In this document: one piece after another, positions 1-6,402 of the stretch | Layout: each line of letters begins with the position of its first letter | Numbering within the stretch: the stretch's first letter is position 1 | NCBI GenBank assembly: GCA_017634175.1 | Contig: JAGBNY010000056.1 | Span: 1 to 37,865 of the forward strand | Direction: 5' to 3' | Length of the DNA: 37,865 bases | Source of the DNA: Lachnospiraceae bacterium | GTDB lineage: Bacteria; Bacillota; Clostridia; Lachnospirales; Lachnospiraceae | Program-made: the position numbers and the translations under genes | The notes under the pieces: generated by a model | Told to the model about the DNA's origin: nothing | What the model saw: the letters and a program-made list of their open reading frames with translations, nothing else | The model's database searches: none

Positions 1-639
1 CCACAGAAGGCAATGCAGGGAGCAGCCCCAGGAGCCCAGCCGCAGAAGGCAATGCAGGGAGCAGCCCCGGCCGCCCAGCCGCAGAAGCCAATGCAGGCAA
101 CCAGACCAGCCGCACAGACACAGAAGCCAGCAGCCCCGACTGCCCAACCGCAGAAACCAATGCAGACAACCAGACCAACCGCCCAGCCACAGAAGCCAAC
201 TGGACCTGCTGCTCCAACCGCCCAGCCGCAGAAACCAATTCAGCATGAAACGTCCGCTTCGACAATTCAGAAGAAGCCTGTTCAGCCGAGTGAAATTGCA
301 AGTCAGGGTCAAAAGAGTCCACAAGCTGCATCACCCGCATTGCAAACACCAAATAAAGGACTTATGCCTTCCTCAACGGAAAAGAAATTGATGGAGCCAT
401 TGGATTCAGCACCTAAGATAGGCCCCAAAAACATAAATGCCGATATAAATAACGATTTAGGCGGGGAATTTCTAATGGATGAAGAGCCACAGGAAATGAC
501 CCCGGCTGAGAGGAATGAGGAAGTGGTGCTGCGGCATGAAAATGGTGAATCCAATGTAGATATTGCGAAGAGTCTGCATATGGGAGTGGGAGAAGTCAAT
601 CTGGTAATCGACTTATATAATAGACGGAAGAATAAATAG
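1..639 (+). CDS. Pro/Gln-repeat protein with DUF6115-like C-terminus (5' partial)
   Basis: The reading frame is open to the first base of the window, so the true start lies upstream and the ATG at 13 is probably internal. The N-terminal 80 or so visible residues are tandem repeats of about 13 residues on the pattern PQKPMQxxxPxAQ. A low-complexity Ser/Pro/Gln stretch follows, and then an acidic segment near EFLMDEEPQEMTPAERN. The last 45 residues (NEEVVLRHENGESNVDIAKS onward) look like the helix-turn-helix-like tail of the DUF6115 proteins of Lachnospiraceae, which usually carry an N-terminal membrane anchor. That anchor would be outside the window. The repeats suggest a flexible spacer between the membrane and the C-terminal domain. 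The function of the family is unknown. The next gene starts 3 bases after the stop, so the two are probably co-transcribed. The domain name is from memory of the family and is moderately secure. Confidence 0.75.
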   Translation, partial: PQKAMQGAAPGAQPQKAMQGAAPAAQPQKPMQATRPAAQTQKPAAPTAQPQKPMQTTRPTAQPQKPTGPAAPTAQPQKPIQHETSASTIQKKPVQPSEIASQGQKSPQAASPALQTPNKGLMPSSTEKKLMEPLDSAPKIGPKNINADINNDLGGEFLMDEEPQEMTPAERNEEVVLRHENGESNVDIAKSLHMGVGEVNLVIDLYNRRKNK

Positions 640-641
640 AA

Positions 642-848
642 GTGAAAATTAAGTATTATTTGAGAGGATTAGGAGTAGGGATGCTTGTGACGGCAATGAT
701 CTGTGGGATAACGGGCGAGGCCCAAAGCCACATGAGACTGTCGGATTCTGAGATAAGGGCCAGGGCAAGGCAGTTGGGAATGGTGGAAGAGAGTGAAGTC
801 CTTTTAACGATACCCGATACAGTTTCATCAGGATCACAGTCCCGTTAA
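642..848 (+). CDS. Small single-pass membrane protein, unknown function
   Basis: This is a 68-residue protein with a GTG start and a GGAAG ribosome-binding site at 626-630. The start is placed here because the preceding gene ends at 639 and the first residues are MKIKYYLRGLGVGMLVTAMI, a lysine-rich start followed by one hydrophobic segment (about residues 6-24). This could be an uncleaved signal anchor or a signal peptide. The remaining part, RLSDSEIRARARQLGMVEES, is a short charged helix-like segment common to small proteins next to DUF6115 genes in Lachnospiraceae. I do not know a function. Tight coupling to the upstream repeat protein suggests that the two work together at the membrane. 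A terminator follows within 30 bases. Confidence 0.7.
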   Translation: MKIKYYLRGLGVGMLVTAMICGITGEAQSHMRLSDSEIRARARQLGMVEESEVLLTIPDTVSSGSQSR

Positions 849-876
849 AAAGACAAGATATTCTATAACCCAAAAC

Positions 877-905
877 GCCCCCATGTTTATCATCATGGGG
901 GCTTG
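877..905 (+). terminator. Rho-independent terminator after the two-gene unit
   Basis: A perfect 9-bp stem, GCCCCCATG (877-885) with CATGGGGGC (894-902), has an 8-base loop and is followed by TTGTTCATT. The T-run is weak, but the stem is GC-rich and lies just after the stop at 848. Confidence 0.75.
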
Positions 906-1145
906 TTCATTGAGCCGTCATTATAAGTGACTTTCACTGATCATGAAATGGCGTAATTTAAATGATCATTTAAAGCAGACATCAGTATAACCTAATAGTC
1001 ACTATTCACGGTCAAAAAAATGACCCAGAATAGTGACTATGTAGCGTGGTCTGAATCCTGTGCTCGAAAATGGGCCTGACAAGATAGGAAGAAATGAATG
1101 TATTGGCAGGCAAGCCTTGATATGTTAGTATAGATTTGATTGCAT
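906..1145. repeat. Palindrome-rich intergenic spacer with a 46-base hairpin
   Basis: No gene is seen between the terminator at 905 and the minus-strand gene ending at 1146. Three symmetrical elements occur in order. The first is TTTCA (932-936) with TGAAA (944-948). The second is a perfect 18-bp palindrome at 957-974, TTTAAATGATCATTTAAA. The third is a long hairpin with a perfect 13-bp stem, ATAGTCACTATTC (995-1007) and GAATAGTGACTAT (1028-1040), which encloses a second 5-bp stem GGTCA/TGACC around an A6 loop. The last hairpin could end transcription of the convergent minus-strand gene, although it lacks a clear T-run. Confidence 0.7.
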
Positions 1146-3800
1146 CTATATGCTATTTAATAGCTCATCCTTTTCCCTCATCATCGCATCATAGAGTCCC
1201 ATTGGAGTGACTCTGATTGCTCCGCTGCTTAATATTATTAGCTGAATCAGGCCATCTCCGCTTGCGACGCTTATCTTGTCGGTTTTCTTCTTTAGGCTGT
1301 GAGTGGTCTTTTCGATATAGAGGTCCGCGGTCTCCGCTTCTTTGGTAAAAACCACATCTATGCTGCCATATTTCATGATTTTTTCCTTACCGCCATTTAC
1401 CTTATAAGCGTCAAAGACTAAGATTATCGCCTTTCCGGAAATATGGGAGTACTCAGAGAGGTCGTCCATGAGCCTGTCGCGCGCAGCCTTTATGTCGTCC
1501 ATGGCGAGTTTACGCAAATATTCCCAGGCAAAGATGATATTGTAGCCATCTACCAAAAGATATTCTTTTGTATTGTCTTTCTTCGATTTAGGGGGCTTTG
1601 GAGGCACATAGTCGCTGCCGTCTATTTTTTTAGGAGGCTTCTTCTTTTGCTTATCAGTCCTTTCTTCTGGCTTTATTGGTCCATAGGTTCTTTCAAATAT
1701 ATCTTTTAATTCCTGGTCAAAAGCTCTTCTTTCGGACTCAATCTCCTTGAAAGTACGTTCTTCGGGAATCTCATGAGTTTCGCTCAGGTTATATCCTTTC
1801 GTATTAATCAAGTCATCGATTGGGTCGAAGAGAATGTCTTGATTATTTTTTGCCGAATCCGTGAAAAGGGGAAGGTGCATATAGTCAAAGACCTTATCCC
1901 AGGGCACTACTGTGCCGGCGCCATGCATGCAAAAGACAGAGTAGGACGGATTTGATAAATCGCGTTCTGGGTCATAATTGGATTCAAGGATTATCTTATC
2001 TGGATTTGGGGATGGGGAATAGCCTGAGAAATTCTTGGTAATAGTCCCATGTCCAGAAGTATACCCTGTAAATATTTTTTCATAGCCTGAAAAGGCAGTC
2101 TGACTAATGGCTGCCTTTATCTCAGCTTTATCGCCAAAAATCTCTGGTGGGGATATTTCAGCGCCCATCTGGCTTAAATCGCTCATCACTCTTCCCAAAA
2201 AGCTCGTTGGAAGGGAAATAGCCGCGGAAACAAAGGGCTCCAGCAGGATATTTTCTGCCTGCATTAGGCCTTGGCGCACGGCTCGCAGGGCGGCCTCCCT
2301 GAAATCCCCGCCCTCAGTATGCTTGATGTGAGCCTTGCCCGAAAGCAGGGTGATTTTCACGTCCGTAAGACGGCTCCCTGTCAAGACTCCTCTATGCGGG
2401 TAACTGAGGAGAGACGAGATAATCTGCTTTTGCCAGGATAAGGATAGCAGGTCAGTGGGGCAGATGGAATCTATAGTTATGCCAGAGTTCCGTTCTGCGG
2501 GCTCGATTAGAAGCTGGACTTCTGAATAATGCCTGAGAGGCTCAAAGTGGCCTACCCCGATTACGGGACTTTTAATGGTTTCAAGAAAAATGACCTTGGG
2601 AGGGCCGAAAGACACGCTCAGGTTGAAGCGTTCTAAGAGCGTGTTTTTCAGGATCTCGCCCTGTATCTGTCCCATCATGCTGACATAAATTTTGTTAGTG
2701 TCCGTCTCATGGGAAACCGATAGCGAAGGCTCTTCTTCCCCTATCTCGGAAATTTGCAAAAAAGCCGCATGGACATCGTAACCCTCTGGAAGGAGGATCT
2801 CCGTAGTTTCGGTTGGCATTATTAGCGGGGATGAGGGCTTATTATTGGACAGAGCCCCCAGTGAATCTCCCGCTTTTAATCCGGGTATTCCTGGGCAGGC
2901 GACAATCTGGCCGGCCCCGGCCTCTGAAATAAGAGAATACTTTTTTCCGTTATAAAGCCTGATCTCTCCGATCTTGCTGCCGTTGATTTCATCCCTGATC
3001 TTTAGGCTTCCTCCAAAAATCCGCATCCAGGATAATCTCAAACCGTTTTCCCTTGAGATCTTATAGACAGAGGCAGAGAATTCGGGACCAGGGGTATTTG
3101 GAGTCACGTAGGAATCTATTATAGAAACTAAATTATCAATCCCCTGTGAGTGAAGGGCGGAACCGAAGAGGACGGGAAACAGCTTGCGTCCCATTATGAG
3201 CTTAGAGATATCCGTGCGCTCTATAGGGCTTCCGGAGAGATATTTTTCGAGGAGCTCTTCATCCAGGAGAGAGAGCTCCTCTTGAAGCGAATCAGAATTG
3301 ACATCAGCTTGAAAAGCGAGACAGGAAGAGGAAAGACGGCTCACAATATCTTTCATCGCGGAATCCTTGTCGGAACCCGCCTGATCCATCTTATTCACAA
3401 AAATCATCAGAGGGATATTATAGGTACGTAAAAGATTCCAAATGCTAATGAGCTGGCCGGTTATACCATCTAAGGCACTCACAATGAGACAGGCGAAATC
3501 CAGGACGGAGAGAGTCCTTTCCATTTCGCATGAAAAATCGGAGTGGCCGGGGGTATCCAGGATGGTTATATTGAAATTTTTTGTGGTCATGAGGGCGATT
3601 TTGCTGTAAATAGTGATGCCTCGCTGCCTTTCCTGAGAGTCCGTATCGAGGAAGGCGCTGCCATGATCCACGCGGCCGGCCTTTTTGATGGCGCCGGTAA
3701 ACGCCAACAGCGACTCGATCAGGGTCGTCTTGCCGGCATCTACATGAGCCAATATCCCCATTACCAAATTTTCCTTATTTTGAGTATTCTGATTCTTCAT
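1146..3800 (-). CDS. Tet(M)/Tet(W)-like ribosomal protection GTPase fused to a C-terminal NYN (YacP/Rae1-like) nuclease domain
   Basis: This is an 884-residue protein, about 240 longer than Tet(M). It is a translational GTPase of the EF-G/Tet(M) group: G1 AHVDAGKTT, G2 RGITI, G3 DTPGH, G4 NKMD and G5 GSAL are all present in the first 220 residues, followed by EF-G-like domains II-V to about residue 600. A Lachnospiraceae-type extension with SVFCMHGAG and a Lys/Pro-rich linker (about 690-745) comes next. Residues 746-884 form an NYN domain (VDGYN, FDAY, ETAD, SGDG), with candidate metal-binding aspartates 751, 797, 826 and 849. Family knowledge: ribosomal protection proteins bind near the A site, and Rae1/YacP of Bacillus cleaves mRNA in the A site. 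The fusion therefore suggests a ribosome-acting rescue or decay enzyme. Tetracycline resistance is possible but unproved. The start at 3800 lacks a strong Shine-Dalgarno site; an internal ATG (residue 14, MGILAHVDAGKTT) preceded by AAGGAAA is an alternative. The gene is monocistronic. Confidence 0.88.
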   Translation of the reverse strand: MKNQNTQNKENLVMGILAHVDAGKTTLIESLLAFTGAIKKAGRVDHGSAFLDTDSQERQRGITIYSKIALMTTKNFNITILDTPGHSDFSCEMERTLSVLDFACLIVSALDGITGQLISIWNLLRTYNIPLMIFVNKMDQAGSDKDSAMKDIVSRLSSSCLAFQADVNSDSLQEELSLLDEELLEKYLSGSPIERTDISKLIMGRKLFPVLFGSALHSQGIDNLVSIIDSYVTPNTPGPEFSASVYKISRENGLRLSWMRIFGGSLKIRDEINGSKIGEIRLYNGKKYSLISEAGAGQIVACPGIPGLKAGDSLGALSNNKPSSPLIMPTETTEILLPEGYDVHAAFLQISEIGEEEPSLSVSHETDTNKIYVSMMGQIQGEILKNTLLERFNLSVSFGPPKVIFLETIKSPVIGVGHFEPLRHYSEVQLLIEPAERNSGITIDSICPTDLLSLSWQKQIISSLLSYPHRGVLTGSRLTDVKITLLSGKAHIKHTEGGDFREAALRAVRQGLMQAENILLEPFVSAAISLPTSFLGRVMSDLSQMGAEISPPEIFGDKAEIKAAISQTAFSGYEKIFTGYTSGHGTITKNFSGYSPSPNPDKIILESNYDPERDLSNPSYSVFCMHGAGTVVPWDKVFDYMHLPLFTDSAKNNQDILFDPIDDLINTKGYNLSETHEIPEERTFKEIESERRAFDQELKDIFERTYGPIKPEERTDKQKKKPPKKIDGSDYVPPKPPKSKKDNTKEYLLVDGYNIIFAWEYLRKLAMDDIKAARDRLMDDLSEYSHISGKAIILVFDAYKVNGGKEKIMKYGSIDVVFTKEAETADLYIEKTTHSLKKKTDKISVASGDGLIQLIILSSGAIRVTPMGLYDAMMREKDELLNSI

Positions 3801-3865
3801 AGTTTTAAGGTTTCAGCCTGAGCGTTTGAATAGTTATTTATACGCACAGGCAATAAAATCGTTAG

Positions 3866-3894
3866 AATATAGCATAATTATAGGAAAAATACAA
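3866..3894 (-). promoter_or_regulatory. Candidate sigma-A promoter of the minus-strand GTPase-NYN gene
   Basis: On the minus strand TTGTAT (3894-3889) and TATATT (3871-3866) are separated by exactly 17 bases. Transcription would begin near 3859 and give a leader of about 60 bases. That leader holds a GCCTG/CAGGC inverted repeat just upstream of the start codon. Confidence 0.55.
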
Positions 3895-3915
3895 ATAAAA
3901 CTCTTGAAAAATTGC

Positions 3916-3944
3916 TTGTAAATGCTTTACAAATATGATACTAT
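3916..3944 (+). promoter_or_regulatory. Candidate sigma-A promoter of rpsB-tsf
   Basis: TTGTAA (3916-3921) and TACTAT (3939-3944) have a 17-base spacer, with TG one base upstream of the -10 (extended -10). The start of transcription would fall near 3951, which is exactly where the structured rpsB leader begins. Confidence 0.65.
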
Positions 3945-3950
3945 AAAAAA

Positions 3951-4141
3951 GCGTGTCTCTTTAGGGGAATAGTTAATTCTAAAAGGAATTCCAGGATTAC
4001 TAAATCCTGAAACAGGGACATAGAAAATCAATAATACAGGCTCATGGATCGGCGGACAGTGGCTCCTTAGAGGGGCTTGAACTGCAGAGATGATATGAGC
4101 CAGTGAGGGGAGGCTAATCCCTAAACTGTCAGGAGGAAAAA
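3951..4141 (+). promoter_or_regulatory. Structured 5' leader of rpsB, possible S2 autoregulatory RNA
   Basis: The leader of about 190 bases folds into two parts by eye. The first part is closed by TGTCTCT (3954-3960) with AGGGACA (4014-4020). It contains AATTC/GAATT (3975-3979 with 3986-3990) and the tight hairpin CAGGATT-ACTA-AATCCTG (3992-4009). The second part is a stem GGCTCAT (4039-4045) with ATGAGCC (4095-4101). Its loop contains GACAGT (4055-4060), which is complementary to ACTGTC (4125-4130) directly upstream of the AGGAGG Shine-Dalgarno site, forming a possible pseudoknot. Known biology: rpsB leaders in Gammaproteobacteria contain a pseudoknot and are repressed by S2. That this leader behaves the same way is inference. 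Confidence 0.6.
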
Positions 4142-4900
4142 ATGAGCGTTATTTCAATGAAGCAGCTATTGGAAGCAGGAGTGCATTTCGGCCATCAGAC
4201 CAGGAGATGGAATCCCAAAATGAAGCCTTACATCTATACAGAGAGGAATGGTATCTATATCATCGATCTCCAGAAGACGGTGGGCAAGGTGGATGAGGCT
4301 TATAATGCCGTAGGAGATGCGGTCGCTGACGGCGGCACAGTTCTCTTCGTTGGGACAAAGAAGCAGGCTCAGGATGCTATCAAGCAGGAGGCTGAGCGCT
4401 GCGGCATGTACTATGTAAACGAGAGATGGCTGGGCGGGATGCTTACGAATTTCAAGACTATCCAATCCAGGATCAAGAGGCTCAAGGAAATAGAGAATAT
4501 GGCGAAGGATGGGACTTTCGATGTCCTTCCTAAAAAGGAAGTGGCTCTGCTTCAAAAAGAGCATGATAAGCTGCAGAAGAACCTGGGCGGCATCAAGGAG
4601 ATGAAGAGGCTTCCCAATGTCATATTCGTAGTAGACCCGAAAAAGGAACATATCTGCGTCCAGGAAGCGAAGATTCTTGGAATCACCTTGATTGGGATAG
4701 CTGACACGAATTGCGATCCTGAAGAATTGGATTACGTGATACCTGGGAACGATGACGCTATTCGCGCAGTGAAGCTCATTGTTTCAAAGATGGCCGATGC
4801 TGTCGTGGAAGCTAATCAGGGACAGGCAGAGGAAGTGGAAGAAGAAAGCGGGGAACTTCAGGAAGAGCCTGAAATAGAAGCAGAAGCAACAGAAGAATAA
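4142..4900 (+). CDS. rpsB: 30S ribosomal protein S2
   Basis: This 252-residue protein has the full S2 family signature: it starts [20 protein letters not shown], continues with [20 protein letters not shown] and has the internal [15 protein letters not shown] segment. DPKKEH and [20 protein letters not shown] lie near the end. S2 binds the head-body junction of the 30S subunit together with S1-like contacts and is needed for mRNA docking. The C-terminal 28 residues are a glutamate-rich tail, which is common in Clostridia. The start is fixed by AGGAGG eight bases upstream. It is followed by tsf after 21 bases, the classical rpsB-tsf pair, and it is preceded by a long structured leader that probably controls both genes. 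Confidence 0.98.
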   Translation: MSVISMKQLLEAGVHFGHQTRRWNPKMKPYIYTERNGIYIIDLQKTVGKVDEAYNAVGDAVADGGTVLFVGTKKQAQDAIKQEAERCGMYYVNERWLGGMLTNFKTIQSRIKRLKEIENMAKDGTFDVLPKKEVALLQKEHDKLQKNLGGIKEMKRLPNVIFVVDPKKEHICVQEAKILGITLIGIADTNCDPEELDYVIPGNDDAIRAVKLIVSKMADAVVEANQGQAEEVEEESGELQEEPEIEAEATEE

Positions 4901-4921
4901 GAAATAAGAGAGGTAAGATAG

Positions 4922-5863
4922 ATGGCAATTAGTGCAAGTCAAGTAAAGGAACTTAGAGAGATTACCGGTGCCGGGATGATGGATTGCAAGAAGGCATTGT
5001 CCCAGACCGATGGAGATATGGACAAGGCAATTGATTTCCTTAGAGAGAAGGGCCTTGCCGGAGCCGCGAAGAAGGCGGGAAGGATAGCCGTTGAAGGCCT
5101 TTCCCTCACAGCGGTTTCCGATGATGAAAAACGCGCGGTGGTAGTAGAGGTCAATTGCGAGACCGATTTTGCGGCCAACGGGGACAAATTCAGGGAATAT
5201 GTGCAGGATGTGGCTTCCCAGGCACTTGCTTCCGAGGCCGTTACTTTGGACGCCTTCCTTGAAGAAAAGTGGAATAAGGATTCATCCGTAACTGTAAGGG
5301 AAGCGCTTTCACAGGCGATTTCCATTATCTCTGAGAACATGAATATCCGCAGGTTCCAGAGAGTGGCGGAGCCGAATGGGTTCATAGCGTCGTATATTCA
5401 CGCAAATGGAAAAATCGGCGTCCTTGTGGACATAGAAACGGACAAAAAGAGCGATGCCATAGATGAGATGGGAAAGAACATAGCCATGCAGGTCGCGGCT
5501 CTTTCTCCAAAGTATACTAGATCCAATGAGATCAGCGAAGACTTCATTGCCAGAGAGAAGGAAATCTTCCTGGCAGAAGCTAAGAATGAGAAGCCTGATG
5601 CGAATGAGAAGATTTGGAATGGCATCGTCATGGGCAGGCTCAATAAGGAATTCAAGGAAATCTGCCTTCTGGATCAGGTCTATGTGAAGGCAGAGGACGG
5701 GAAGCAGAGCGTACAGAAATATATCGACGAGGTTGCAAAGGCTGAGGGAGCCAAGATAAACGTGAAAGGCTTTGTCCGTTTCCAGACCGGAGAGGGAATG
5801 GAGAAAAAAGAAGAGGATTATGCCGCAGAAGTCGCAAAGGCTGCTGCAGAAGCGAAGAAATAA
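4922..5863 (+). CDS. tsf: Elongation factor Ts
   Basis: This 313-residue protein is the nucleotide exchange factor that reloads EF-Tu with GTP. The N-terminal UBA-like domain (MAISASQVKELREITGAGMM then DCKKAL) is typical, followed by the conserved VEVNCETDFAANGDKFREYV segment near residue 80, which contacts EF-Tu. Two dimerisation-like core repeats and an Ala/Lys-rich C-terminal end complete the protein. Length is normal for Clostridia. It has an AGAGAGGTAAGATAG upstream sequence with a plausible Shine-Dalgarno site and shares the rpsB transcript. A terminator begins 17 bases after the stop, so the pyrH-frr genes that often follow tsf are not part of this unit. Confidence 0.98.
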   Translation: MAISASQVKELREITGAGMMDCKKALSQTDGDMDKAIDFLREKGLAGAAKKAGRIAVEGLSLTAVSDDEKRAVVVEVNCETDFAANGDKFREYVQDVASQALASEAVTLDAFLEEKWNKDSSVTVREALSQAISIISENMNIRRFQRVAEPNGFIASYIHANGKIGVLVDIETDKKSDAIDEMGKNIAMQVAALSPKYTRSNEISEDFIAREKEIFLAEAKNEKPDANEKIWNGIVMGRLNKEFKEICLLDQVYVKAEDGKQSVQKYIDEVAKAEGAKINVKGFVRFQTGEGMEKKEEDYAAEVAKAAAEAKK

Positions 5864-5880
5864 ATTCAGTAATCAAAGGT

Positions 5881-5909
5881 CGGCTGTCGCAGAGCGGCAG
5901 CCGTTCTTT
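5881..5909 (+). terminator. Rho-independent terminator after tsf
   Basis: A 10-bp stem, CGGCTGTCGC (5881-5890) with GCGGCAGCCG (5894-5903), has one T-G wobble and a three-base loop and is followed by TTCTTT. It ends only four bases before the first in-frame ATG of the next gene. Confidence 0.85.
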
Positions 5910-5912
5910 GCA

Positions 5913-6302
5913 ATGATGGCATTTATGAATTGGATTCGTGCTATTGGCGAGGGGATTCTATTTACACTTCTTTTAGGGCTGGTATCTAAAAAAAGACCTG
6001 AGAAACGTACTATTGTCTTCGTTGTCGTGATTCTTCTTGAAATCGTTAATGTTGTTTGGCTCTATGCCGGGCAGGAAGAGTCTGCGTTCTTTTTTTGGCA
6101 TGGATACTTAGTCCTATTTATAGTAAATATAGCAGATTATGCGACCTATAAGAGGGCATTTGGAAGGGACGCTGTGGCAGAGAAATTCTTCCTTTGGCCT
6201 CTTATGATTATTCCAATCCTCTCATCTTTCATATTGACCGTTGGATGGCTTATAAAGCTCTATCGCTGGAACTTTCTGGAATTGATGAATATTGAGTTTT
6301 AG
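5913..6302 (+). CDS. Small polytopic membrane protein, unknown function
   Basis: I do not recognise this protein. From the first ATG after the tsf terminator it is 129 residues, with about four hydrophobic segments: ILFTLLLGLV; TIVFVVVILLEIVNVVWLYA; the FFFWHGYLVLFIV region; and FFLWPLMIIPILSSFILTVG. The last is followed by a short basic tail. The frame is open further upstream into tsf, but that part is a shadow of tsf in another frame. Possible starts are 5913, 5916 and 5928 (MNWIRAIGEG); none has a Shine-Dalgarno site, because the terminator hairpin lies where one would be. Expression therefore probably depends on read-through of the tsf terminator or on an unseen promoter. It could also be a degenerate gene. 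Confidence 0.55.
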   Translation: MMAFMNWIRAIGEGILFTLLLGLVSKKRPEKRTIVFVVVILLEIVNVVWLYAGQEESAFFFWHGYLVLFIVNIADYATYKRAFGRDAVAEKFFLWPLMIIPILSSFILTVGWLIKLYRWNFLELMNIEF

Positions 6303-6402
6303 CTTATCCATTCGCTCCTAGGGCGATAGAACGGCGGGCTGTTGGCGTATTTCTCAATATATATTGGGGCAAACAAGAGATATTGATTGAGCAGTCATAT
6401 AA

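Noticed and set aside
1..240. Regular short DNA repeats that could suggest a CRISPR array or non-coding satellite
   Set aside because: The repeats are in frame, vary by codon and encode a continuous PQKPMQ-type protein repeat; there are no unique spacers of constant length.
3150..3431. Plus-strand open frames opposite the GTPase-NYN gene
   Set aside because: They are antisense shadows of a gene with complete domain motifs and have no ribosome-binding sites.
1146..3800. Reading the GTPase as an acquired tetracycline resistance gene
   Set aside because: Base use is like the neighbours, no mobile element is present, and the long C-terminal NYN fusion is not found in classical Tet(M)/Tet(O)/Tet(W). 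Resistance cannot be excluded but is not supported.
5772..5912. Upstream extension of the membrane protein gene into tsf
   Set aside because: This part lies in another frame of tsf and reads through the tsf terminator stem; the residues are basic and of low complexity, unlike the hydrophobic rest.
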